Positions 7,531-14,485 of a stretch of DNA of 14,625 bases are shown here, in pieces. The notes under the pieces are model-generated. The model did not search any database, was not told where the DNA came from, and worked only from the letters and a program-made list of their open reading frames with translations. How positions within the stretch are numbered: position 1 is the stretch's first letter; the number at the start of each line of letters is the position of its first letter. Source of the stretch: Pseudomonadota bacterium (GTDB taxonomy: Bacteria; Pseudomonadota; Alphaproteobacteria; Rhizobiales; Hyphomicrobiaceae); contig JAEWIJ010000055.1 in assembly GCA_023387235.1 (NCBI GenBank), forward strand, positions 1 to 14,625, in the 5' to 3' direction. Both the position numbers and the translations under genes were made by a program.

Positions 7531-7560
7531 GGGGCGAGCCAGGAGGCTCGCCCCATTTTC
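7531..7560 (+). terminator. Intercistronic hairpin between dctP and dctQ
   Basis: GGGGCGAGCC (7531-7540) and GGCTCGCCCC (7545-7554) pair perfectly over ten bases with an AGGA loop, followed by ATTTTC. It lies 26 bases after the dctP stop and about 100 bases before dctQ. The form suits a leaky rho-independent terminator or a 3' mRNA-stabilising stem that lets the binding protein be made in excess over the permease. The T-run is short, so partial read-through is likely. Confidence 0.72.
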
Positions 7561-7659
7561 CGTCGATCCAAGAACCCAAAAAACAAATAGCGCCCGCGCA
7601 TCGAGCCGCTCGAGACAATCTCGGCAAATTCGATTCCGTGAGGCGAAGGAAGATCCGTC

Positions 7660-8211
7660 ATGACTGAGCCACCACGGCCGTTGCTCACGACCATACGCGT
7701 CATCGATCGGTTTACAGATTCGACCGGCTTCATCATCTCGCTGCTGGCGGTGCCCCTTGTCGGCGCCGTCGTGATCGAAGTCGTCTCGAGGTACGTCTTC
7801 CACGCCCCCACAGTCTGGGCCTACGACGTCTCATACATGCTCTACGGCACGCTGTTCATGCTCGGCGCCGCATATGCTCTGCACAAGGGAGCCCACATCA
7901 GAACCGACTTCTTCTGGGAAAAGTTCTCCACCCGCACGAAGGGCATCATCGACACCGTCTCCTACATCGTCTTCTTCTTCCCCGCGCTTTTGATGCTCGG
8001 CTACATCGGCCTCGATCAGGCCGTGTACTCCTTCAATATCGGCGAGCAATCCGATCAGACGCCGTGGCGGCCCATCCTGTGGCCGTTCAAGGCGGTCATC
8101 CCGCTCGCCTGTCTGCTGCTGCTGATCCAGGGCGTCTCCGAGCTCATCAAAAGCATCTATGCCGCCCGCACGGGCATCGAACTCGAGCAAAAAGAGAAGG
8201 TCGAGGTATGA
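7660..8211 (+). CDS. dctQ: TRAP transporter small permease subunit DctQ
   Basis: This 183-residue inner-membrane protein is the small subunit that pairs with DctM in a TRAP carrier. Four hydrophobic helices are visible at about 24-44, 55-74, 97-118 and 142-163. The family segment EVVSRYVFHAPTVWAYDVSY (40-59) and ALHKGAHIRTDFFWE (73-87) are typical of DctQ. The length is in the usual range (160-190). The start has AAGGAAG about seven bases upstream. Its stop overlaps the dctM start by four bases (ATGA at 8208-8211), giving translational coupling. The substrate is set by DctP. Confidence 0.93.
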   Translation: MTEPPRPLLTTIRVIDRFTDSTGFIISLLAVPLVGAVVIEVVSRYVFHAPTVWAYDVSYMLYGTLFMLGAAYALHKGAHIRTDFFWEKFSTRTKGIIDTVSYIVFFFPALLMLGYIGLDQAVYSFNIGEQSDQTPWRPILWPFKAVIPLACLLLLIQGVSELIKSIYAARTGIELEQKEKVEV

Positions 8212-9632
8212 GCGGCGAAGCTCTCACCGGCCTGATCATGCTTTGCGTGCTGATCGGCGCCATCTTCATCGGCGTGCCCATCTCGTTCACGTTGTTGTTT
8301 CTCGCTCTGACGTTCGGCTACATCGGCATCGGGCAAACGGTGTTCGACCTCGCTTATTTCCAGACCATCGGCATGATGCGGGAGGAGCTGCTGGCAGCAG
8401 TCCCGCTCTTCATCCTGATGGGCTTCATCACCGAGCAGGCCGGCCTGATGGAGCGCCTGTTCACCGCGTTCCGGCTGCTCTTGTCGCGGCTCAGGGGAGC
8501 ACTGTTCCTCGTCGTTATCCTCACCTCGACCGTGTTTGCGATGGCGACCGGCATCGTCGGCGCGGCCGTGACGGTGCTCGGCATCATGGCGTCGCCGATC
8601 ATGAACAAGTCGGGCTACGACGCACAGCTGTCCGCCGGCGCGATCACCGCGGGCGGAACGCTCGGTATCCTGATCCCGCCGTCGGTCATGCTGATCGTCA
8701 TGGGCCCGGTGCTCGGCGTTTCCGTCGCCGATCTCTACGCGGCCGCATTCGGTCCGGGCTTCATGCTTGCGAGCATCTATCTCGTCTACTTGATGGGACG
8801 AGCGCTCCTGAACCCCAAGCTCGGACCACCGGTGCCGATCGAGGAGCGCGTGCATTCCTCCGCCACCATCCTCAAGGAGGTCTTCCTCGGCATTGTTCCG
8901 CTGGTCGCCCTCATCACCGCGACGCTTGGCTCGATCCTCGCCGGCCTCGCGACACCGACCGAGGCGTCCGGCGTTGGCGCAGCAGGCGCGATCGTCCTCT
9001 CGATCGCCTATGGCCGGTTCAGCTTCGCCGGCCTCAAGCGTGCGCTGCTCAGCACGATCGCGACATCGAGCATGGTGCTACTGCTCGCTGTGACGTCGAA
9101 CGTCTTCGGTGCGGTGTTCGCCAGGCTCGGCACGGCGAACTGGATCACGGAAAGCCTGCTCGGACTTCAGCTCCCGCCGACGATGATGCTGATTTTGATC
9201 CTGTTCCTGATCTTCATCCTCGGGTGGCCGTTCGAATGGCCAGCTATCGTGCTCGTGTTCCTCCCGATCTTCTATCCGGTCGTGAAGGCCATGGACATCG
9301 ACCTCATCTGGTTCGGCGCCCTCGTCGCCGTCGTCCTTCAAACCGCGTTCCTTTCGCCACCGGTCGCGATGTCCGCCTACTATCTCAAACAGGTCGCCGA
9401 CAGTTGGAGCCTCGCCACCATCTACAAAGGCATGTTCCAGTTCATGATACTGCAAATACTGGCCATCTCGCTGCTCGTCGCCTTTCCGCCGATCGCTACG
9501 TGGCTACCCAACACTTTGAACGAGGCGGCGCGCATCAAGCCGCTGTCACAAGAGCACCTCAAGATTATCGAGCAACAGAAGAAGCAGCAGTCGCTCGAGG
9601 ACGACGACTACGGCGTGCAGAAGAAAAAATAG
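8208..9632 (+). CDS. dctM: TRAP transporter large permease subunit DctM
   Basis: This 474-residue protein is the sodium-coupled transport channel of the TRAP system. It has about twelve hydrophobic segments from residue 8 to 434 and the family marks GGTLGILIPPSVMLIVMG (149-166), LATPTEASGVGAAGA (247-261) and TAFLSPPVAMSAYYLK (379-394). The start is ATG 8208, overlapping the dctQ stop by four bases; a longer open frame back to 8064 only reads through dctQ. After the last helix (about 413-432) there is a charged tail of about 40 residues, with EQQKKQQSLEDDDYGVQKKK at the end. DctM proteins are usually about 425-440 residues, so this tail is an extension, probably cytoplasmic or periplasmic depending on helix count. 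The operon ends here. Confidence 0.94.
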   Translation: MSGEALTGLIMLCVLIGAIFIGVPISFTLLFLALTFGYIGIGQTVFDLAYFQTIGMMREELLAAVPLFILMGFITEQAGLMERLFTAFRLLLSRLRGALFLVVILTSTVFAMATGIVGAAVTVLGIMASPIMNKSGYDAQLSAGAITAGGTLGILIPPSVMLIVMGPVLGVSVADLYAAAFGPGFMLASIYLVYLMGRALLNPKLGPPVPIEERVHSSATILKEVFLGIVPLVALITATLGSILAGLATPTEASGVGAAGAIVLSIAYGRFSFAGLKRALLSTIATSSMVLLLAVTSNVFGAVFARLGTANWITESLLGLQLPPTMMLILILFLIFILGWPFEWPAIVLVFLPIFYPVVKAMDIDLIWFGALVAVVLQTAFLSPPVAMSAYYLKQVADSWSLATIYKGMFQFMILQILAISLLVAFPPIATWLPNTLNEAARIKPLSQEHLKIIEQQKKQQSLEDDDYGVQKKK

Positions 9633-9664
9633 CGGCTTGCCAACGCCGCGACCACAAAGCGGAC

Positions 9665-9698
9665 GCGGCGCACCCCACACGTGCGCCGCCGTCGTTTC
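9665..9698 (+). terminator. Candidate terminator after dctM
   Basis: GCGGCGCAC (9665-9673) and GTGCGCCGC (9681-9689) form a perfect nine-base stem with a CCCACAC loop, followed by CGTCGTTTC. It lies in the 92-base gap between dctM and the convergent companion gene. The T-run is weak, and the stem could serve either strand, so the strand given is nominal. Confidence 0.55.
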
Positions 9699-9724
9699 AT
9701 CGGAAGGCCGCTTCGCCTCGCGGG

Positions 9725-10726
9725 CTACTTCATCACGACTTCGATCTGCGCCGTCTCGCCGGCCTGTACCGTGAAACCGTGCCGGAACACGCGCCCCGAA
9801 TGCCGCGCTGTCACGACGTAACTGCCGGCCGCGAGCACATGCGTCGGCAGCGCGCCCGCGCTCTCCTTGATCACCTCGCCATCAGGATCGAGGATCGCCC
9901 ATTGCGCGCCGCTCTGGGCTTCGCCACCGGGCCGCGTGACGAGCTTGAAGGTCACCGAGGCACCGGGATGCGCAATGGCCGCTTCGGTCAGCTTGCCCGC
10001 CTCGACGGTGACATCGGCATTGACGACGGCGTTCGCATCCCCATAGCGGCTGACAATATGGAAGATGCCCGCATTGAGCCGCATGATGAGACCCGGCCGC
10101 GCGCCGCTCAAAATGCGCTGGCGATTGCCGAGCTGGTCCGTCTCGCCCGAATAGATATCGTAGCTCACCGCCGCCTCCGGCGCGGGCGTGCCGTCGCCGA
10201 GCTGCGCGCTCACACGCAGTCCGCCGGCATTGAGCACGAAGCGCTCGTTGAGCGGAGCACCGGCATCGACCACGATCGTCCGCGTGAGGTTCGCGCGCCC
10301 GAACGAGACATTGACGAGGTAGCGCCCGGGCACGAGCCTGATCACCGGGTTCGCGTCGCGCACCGTGCGGTGATGGCGCGGCGGCGTCGCGTCCTTCTCG
10401 CTGTCCTGGAAAATGTTCCAGACGAGGCCCTGATCGATCGGCGGACCATCGTCGGTCAGAACGGCCGTGAACTGCACCTCCTGCGCGCCGCCGGCCGGCG
10501 CCGAGCGCGGCACGACTGTCACGTTCGGCGGCAGCGTAAGCCCGTTCGCGGGCGGTCCACCGGGTGATGACGGACGCGTGTCGGACCGCCAGGGATCTTG
10601 AATCTGCTGGGCCGACGCCGACAGCGGCGCGAGCGCCATCACGGCCACACCGAGCAAAGCGGCAAGCGCACGCGCGCCCCGCGCCCATGCTTTTCCTGAA
10701 CGGCGGGTGCGCCCCTCGTCCGTCAC
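9725..10726 (-). CDS. Secreted repeat protein, companion of the VWA protein
   Basis: I do not recognise a named family. With a GTG start at 10726 it has 333 residues: basic N-terminus TRRSGKAWARGAR, hydrophobic ALAALLGVAVMALAPL (20-35), and likely cleavage after SASA (36-39), so it is exported. A Gly/Pro-rich linker (45-80) follows, then beta-rich repeats marked by VPGRYLVNVSFG (132-143), NAGIFHIVSRYG (218-229) and AAGSYVVTARHS (299-310), spaced 86 and 81 residues. The same repeat fills the C-terminal two thirds of the upstream VWA protein. GTG 10726 is preferred because GGAG lies nine bases upstream and the signal peptide follows; an alternative GTG at 10873 would add 49 residues without signal-like character. 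It lies 155 bases downstream of the VWA gene on the same strand. It has no catalytic motif, so a structural or binding role in the periplasm or envelope is inference. Confidence 0.78.
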   Translation of the reverse strand: MTDEGRTRRSGKAWARGARALAALLGVAVMALAPLSASAQQIQDPWRSDTRPSSPGGPPANGLTLPPNVTVVPRSAPAGGAQEVQFTAVLTDDGPPIDQGLVWNIFQDSEKDATPPRHHRTVRDANPVIRLVPGRYLVNVSFGRANLTRTIVVDAGAPLNERFVLNAGGLRVSAQLGDGTPAPEAAVSYDIYSGETDQLGNRQRILSGARPGLIMRLNAGIFHIVSRYGDANAVVNADVTVEAGKLTEAAIAHPGASVTFKLVTRPGGEAQSGAQWAILDPDGEVIKESAGALPTHVLAAGSYVVTARHSGRVFRHGFTVQAGETAQIEVVMK

Positions 10727-10881
10727 TGTCGCCCGCTCCTCAGTCAGCGCGAACCGGCAAATCTTCGGGCAGTCTCGTGCCCCGGCGCGCATCGCGAATC
10801 GCCGGGCGGCGCCGCCACCTGCCCCGCATAGCCCTACGACTTTGGCACCAGAATGGCCATCGACCCGCGCCACGACCGGGC

Positions 10882-12891
10882 TCAGTTCTCCCCGATGATC
10901 AGCACCCGATCGGTGCCGGCCCGAATGTCCGCCGAGCGCTCATGGCGCGCCTGGCGCGTCTGCACCTCGATCACGTAGCTGCCCTGCTGCAGCAGCCCCA
11001 CCGGCTCGCTCTCCGTCGAGCTCCACACGATCGCGCCGTTCTGCTGGCGAACTTTCCAGAAGATGTCGCTAACAGCCTCACCCGGCTCGGCAGCGAGCCG
11101 CAGCCGGACACGCGCTGCGGGCGGCGCGAGCGACACAGTCTCGCGCGCGCCGGGCGACAGCGCGATATCACGGCTCGCCTCGGCATTGAGCGGCCCGAAG
11201 CGACCTTCGATGCGATACTTCCCCGCGCCCACCACGACGCGCGCGTTCTCGCCATACGCCCGGAGCGCCTTTCCGTCCCGGCGGTCGAGCGGGACGATCA
11301 GCCACTGCACCTCGTCCGGCGCACTTCCCTCACGCGGCACGAGGCCCGATGAAAGATTGAGCTCGGCCGAGTTGAGGAGCAGATCGCGCCGCACGACCTC
11401 GCCGGCGCCAATGGCGACGCGATCGCGCACCTCGACCGCGCCATGGCTCGCGATCACATGATACGTCCCCGCCGGCAGCGCGAACACCGGCCGCGCCGCC
11501 GCCGAGCGCGCCACCTCCCGCCGCCCTAGCGGCGCGTCGGGATCGTCCTCCTGAATGACGTACGTCACCTGCTCGAGACGTCGGCTTCCTTCGTGCGCGA
11601 GCGCGGCAAGCTCGAGCTCGCCGACCGGCAGGCTCACTTCGACGGCGCGGCGCTCGCCTGTGACCACCGCCGCCTCCTGCACGACGCGCGTGTTACCGAG
11701 CGTGACCACGATCTCGTAGCGGCCCGCCGGCAGCGCGACCTCGGTGCGCGGCCCGCGCGCAATCCAGTTCGTCGGCGCACCATTGCCTTGCGCGGTCTTA
11801 CCCGCACCTGCCGCAGGCGCGAGCGCACGAATGATGAAGCGCGTTCCGTCGAGCGGCTTGTTCGCGCGCCCCGCAAGCGCCGAGAGCTGCAACGTGCCAC
11901 CCTGAAGCGCGATCTTCATCTGGCTCGAGGCCGCATCCTTGACCTCGATCTCCTGGCGCGACGAGAGCGCGTCCATCTCCGCCGTGATGGCGTATCGCCC
12001 GGGGCTCAACGGCAGCGTCACCGCGCCACCCTCCCATCGCTCAGGCACGGACGCACTGCTTCCCCCGAGACGCTCCACGCGCCAGCGCACGCCGAGATCA
12101 GGCACCGGCATCGATGCGCCGAGCATCGCAACGAGCTGCACGCCGGCACCCTCAGGCACCGGCATCGACGGCGCGCCCGCTGGTCCGCGGACCACCCGCG
12201 ACGCGGCCCGCGGCATGCGCGCGGCAATATCCATCACCTCTGCAACGGCGTTCACGATCTGCGTGCCCGTCGTGACCAGATAGTGCTGGCCGTTCGTCGG
12301 CACCGTGAGACACTGCATCTGCCGCGCATCGGTATGATTGAGCGCGATCGACAGCACGTGGATGGTCAGCCGCGGATACTGCGCGCGAACGCCGTCCATC
12401 AGATCGCAGGGGTTTTGCTGGCAGTTGTCGAGATCGTCATGGACGAGCAGAACCGTGCTGTGCTCGTCCTTGGGCAAGGTGTCGAGGGTCGCCTGCAGCG
12501 CCGCCGTCAGCGGTCCGCGCCCCTTCGGGTTGAAGTCGTTCAGCAGCTCCGCGATGCTCTGCGTCGCGCCCGCTTCGGGTTGCCGCACCACGTCCACATC
12601 CTGGCAGCCCGCGCGGCGATGCCCATACGTGACGAGCCCCACACGCGTCGTCGCTGGCAGCTTCGGCAGGGCCTCGGCAAGGCCCTGGCGCACGAGCTGG
12701 AACTTCGCGAGCTTCTCGGCGCCGAGCTTGCCCCACATGGAGCCCGACCCATCCATGACCACGGCCAGCGCCGGCCCTTCCGCCGCCTCCGCCCTCGTGC
12801 CCTGAGTGAACACCACAAATGCCGCGAGCACGGCCATGCCGGCTCTCGCGAGGCAGCAAAATCGGCTCGGCGGGATCGCGCCATGCGCCAT
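10882..12891 (-). CDS. Secreted von Willebrand factor A domain protein with C-terminal repeats
   Basis: This 669-residue exported protein has a signal peptide (hydrophobic AGMAVLAAFVVFTQ, about 17-30, cleavage near AEA 34-36). A VWA domain at about 41-225 has a complete metal site: DGSGS (D47, S49, S51), T129 in GPLTAAL and D152 in HDDLDN. YGHRRAGCQD (89-98) and four cysteines (96, 157, 162, 194) suggest periplasmic disulfides. The C-terminal part holds five beta-rich repeats anchored at PGRY (297), AGRY (389), AGTY (474), AGKY (556) and QGSY (636), spaced 92, 85, 82 and 80 residues. ATG 12891 is chosen because GGAG lies eight bases upstream; a TTG at 12945 in the same frame lacks support. 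VWA domains of this form bind protein partners through a divalent metal. The partner is unknown; the downstream repeat protein is the obvious candidate. Confidence 0.88.
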   Translation of the reverse strand: MAHGAIPPSRFCCLARAGMAVLAAFVVFTQGTRAEAAEGPALAVVMDGSGSMWGKLGAEKLAKFQLVRQGLAEALPKLPATTRVGLVTYGHRRAGCQDVDVVRQPEAGATQSIAELLNDFNPKGRGPLTAALQATLDTLPKDEHSTVLLVHDDLDNCQQNPCDLMDGVRAQYPRLTIHVLSIALNHTDARQMQCLTVPTNGQHYLVTTGTQIVNAVAEVMDIAARMPRAASRVVRGPAGAPSMPVPEGAGVQLVAMLGASMPVPDLGVRWRVERLGGSSASVPERWEGGAVTLPLSPGRYAITAEMDALSSRQEIEVKDAASSQMKIALQGGTLQLSALAGRANKPLDGTRFIIRALAPAAGAGKTAQGNGAPTNWIARGPRTEVALPAGRYEIVVTLGNTRVVQEAAVVTGERRAVEVSLPVGELELAALAHEGSRRLEQVTYVIQEDDPDAPLGRREVARSAAARPVFALPAGTYHVIASHGAVEVRDRVAIGAGEVVRRDLLLNSAELNLSSGLVPREGSAPDEVQWLIVPLDRRDGKALRAYGENARVVVGAGKYRIEGRFGPLNAEASRDIALSPGARETVSLAPPAARVRLRLAAEPGEAVSDIFWKVRQQNGAIVWSSTESEPVGLLQQGSYVIEVQTRQARHERSADIRAGTDRVLIIGEN

Positions 12892-13017
12892 AAAGGCTTC
12901 TCCGCGGTTCGAACTCGCAGCATTGTACCTCAAGGTGCTATGCAATAGCGAGATTGCGCCGGCCTAACCTAGGTTCGCCGGCGCCGCACCTTCGTCATCT
13001 ACCTATTTGGAAAGAGC
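12892..13017. promoter_or_regulatory. Divergent promoter region with a 23-base imperfect palindrome
   Basis: This 126-base gap separates the VWA gene (minus) from the nitroreductase (plus). At 12959-12981 lies CCGGCctAACCTAGGTTcGCCGG: a perfect ten-base core (12966-12975) flanked by paired CCGGC/GCCGG arms. It is a plausible dimeric regulator site, or simply a hairpin. On the minus strand TACAAT (12927-12922) is a good -10 about 31 bases before the VWA start, but no clear -35 stands 17 bases away. GGAAAG (13009-13014) is the nitroreductase ribosome-binding site. Confidence 0.4.
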
Positions 13018-13593
13018 ATGACCAACCCGACACTGGAGTTGCTGCTGAAGCGCCGATCGGCCAAGGCCGCGCTCCTCACCGCGCCCGGCCCGGCGCCGGC
13101 CGAGATCGAGACCATCCTCACCTGCGCCGCCCGCGTTCCCGACCACAAGAAGCTCGTCCCCTGGCGCTTCATCGTGTTCGAGGGCGAGGCGCGCGCCAAA
13201 TTCGGCGAGCTGCTGGCGCGCACCGTTGCGGCCGAGGAAAAGGAGCCGCCTTCCGCCGTCCGCCTCGACGCCGAGCGCAACCGCCTCATGCGCGCGCCGA
13301 TCGTCGTCGCCGTCATCTCGCGCGTGGTGCCCAATGCCGGCGCGCCGGAGATCGAGCAGCTCCTCTCGTGCGGTGCCGCCGCATTCAATCTCTGCCTCGC
13401 CGCCAATGCGCTCGGCTATGGCACCTGCTGGATCACCGAGTGGTACAGCTTCAGCGACACCATCAACAAGGCGCTCGGCCTCGCCACCAATGAGCGCGTC
13501 GCGGGCTTCGTCTACATCGGCACAGACAGCGCGCCGCAGGAGGACCGCGAGCGCCCCACCCTTGCCGACATCGTCACGCGCTGGCCGTCCTGA
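13018..13593 (+). CDS. Nitroreductase family protein, YdjA type
   Basis: This 191-residue FMN-dependent oxidoreductase belongs to the nitroreductase fold and resembles E. coli YdjA, whose physiological substrate is uncertain. Marks are LLLKRRSAK (8-16), where the RRS contacts FMN phosphate in the family, APDHKK-like VPDHKKLVPWRFIVFEG (40-56), SCGAAAFNLCLAANALGYGTCW (about 121-142) and VAGFVYIGT (161-169). The length matches the minimal YdjA branch (about 180-190). No signal peptide is seen, so it is a cytoplasmic homodimer by family rule. It is 38 bases upstream of a flavin-reductase-domain gene on the same strand, likely co-transcribed. It is divergent from the VWA gene. Confidence 0.92.
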   Translation: MTNPTLELLLKRRSAKAALLTAPGPAPAEIETILTCAARVPDHKKLVPWRFIVFEGEARAKFGELLARTVAAEEKEPPSAVRLDAERNRLMRAPIVVAVISRVVPNAGAPEIEQLLSCGAAAFNLCLAANALGYGTCWITEWYSFSDTINKALGLATNERVAGFVYIGTDSAPQEDRERPTLADIVTRWPS

Positions 13594-13616
13594 CCTGCCG
13601 AACCTGACCTTCCGAA
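13589..13616 (+). repeat. Tandem 14-base direct repeat at the nitroreductase stop
   Basis: CCTGACCTGCCGAA (13589-13602) is followed directly by CCTGACCTTCCGAA (13603-13616), with one mismatch in 14. The first unit contains the nitroreductase stop codon TGA (13591-13593). It looks like a small local duplication in the 38-base spacer; no role is evident. Confidence 0.7.
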
Positions 13617-13631
13617 CTGGAGAAGACACGC

Positions 13632-14294
13632 ATGTTCTACGACGCCATCGAGAATAAGCACGGCCTCAAGCACGATCCTTTCAAGGCGCTGATGGCGCCG
13701 CGCCCGATCGGCTGGATCGGCACGGTCAGCAATGACGGTATTGCGAACCTCGCGCCGTACAGCTTCTTCAATGCCGTCGGCGATCGCCCGCACTACGTCG
13801 TGTTCGGCTCCGGCGGCATCAAGGATTCGCTCCGCAACGTCCAGGAGAACGGCGAGTTCACCTGCTCCATGTCGACCTGGAACCTGCGCGAGCACATGAA
13901 CATGTCCTCCGCCGCCGTGCCGCCCGATGTCGACGAGTTCCCGCTCTCGGGCCTCACTGGCGTGCGCGGCAAGATCGTCAAGGCGCCGTACGTCAAGGAA
14001 GCCGCCGCCGTCTTCGAGTGCAAGCTGCACCAGGTCATCGAGCTGCCGGCGATCGCGCCGCAGAAGGGCGGCTTCAGCATGGTCGTCGGCTACGTCGTCG
14101 GCATTCACATCGACGACCGCTACATCAAGGACGGCATCGTCAACACCTCCGAGATGCGCCCGCTCGGCCGCATGGGCTACATGGAGTATGCGGTTGTCAC
14201 GCCCGAGACGACGTTCTCCATGAACCGTCCCGAGGTCGACAAGGACGGCAAGGTCGTCGGCATCCCCCAAGGCTGGGACGGGAAGTATCGCTAG
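13632..14294 (+). CDS. Flavin reductase-like domain (FMN-binding split barrel) protein
   Basis: This 220-residue protein has the flavin reductase-like, FMN-binding split-barrel domain. RPIGWIGTVSNDGIANLAPY (24-43) and SFFNAVGDRPHYVVFG (44-59) are the family N-terminal signature; the central GGIKDSLRNV (61-70) and GEFTCSM (74-80) fit the dimer and flavin site. The C-terminal part, LGRMGYMEYAVV (179-190), resembles the flavoredoxin branch. Family members supply reduced flavin to a partner enzyme or carry electrons. The ATG has GGAG nine bases upstream. It follows the nitroreductase by 38 bases, so both are probably made together, but a shared substrate is not shown. The hairpin repeat downstream may end the transcript. 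Confidence 0.9.
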   Translation: MFYDAIENKHGLKHDPFKALMAPRPIGWIGTVSNDGIANLAPYSFFNAVGDRPHYVVFGSGGIKDSLRNVQENGEFTCSMSTWNLREHMNMSSAAVPPDVDEFPLSGLTGVRGKIVKAPYVKEAAAVFECKLHQVIELPAIAPQKGGFSMVVGYVVGIHIDDRYIKDGIVNTSEMRPLGRMGYMEYAVVTPETTFSMNRPEVDKDGKVVGIPQGWDGKYR

Positions 14295-14319
14295 AGCGAC
14301 GCGCGACGCAGCTTACTTT

Positions 14320-14385
14320 CCCCTCTCCCGCCCCTCATCCCGCCCTTCTCCCCGTAAGGACGGGAGAAGGGGAAGTGGCGGCGGC
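14320..14385. repeat. Dispersed palindromic repeat, copy 3, opposite orientation to copy 2
   Basis: CCCTCTCCCGCCCCTCATCC (14321-14340) is followed by a stem of CCCTTCTCCCCGT (14343-14355) with ACGGGAGAAGGGG (14360-14372), one bulged C and an AAGG loop. CCGCCCCTCATCC (14328-14340) is the exact reverse complement of 2794-2806 in copy 2. It lies between two convergent genes, the flavin-reductase-domain gene and the IalB-family gene, as copy 2 does between its own convergent pair. Confidence 0.83.
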
Positions 14386-14485
14386 GTCATATGCTGCGCT
14401 CTCCGCATGGCCGCCGTGGGCATGGCACCACGGGATGGTTGCGAAGCACCTCTTCCCAGCAGCCTGCGGGCAACAAACAAAATCC

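Noticed and set aside
8159..10567. An 802-codon plus-strand open frame crossing dctM and running antisense to the companion protein gene.
   Set aside because: Arg/Pro/His-rich composition with no domain; it overlaps DctM in another frame and then the opposite strand of a secreted protein. High GC leaves such frames open by chance.
11593..12948. A 451-codon plus-strand open frame antisense to the VWA gene.
   Set aside because: Arg/His-rich, without recognisable motifs; the minus strand holds a clear VWA metal site and signal peptide.
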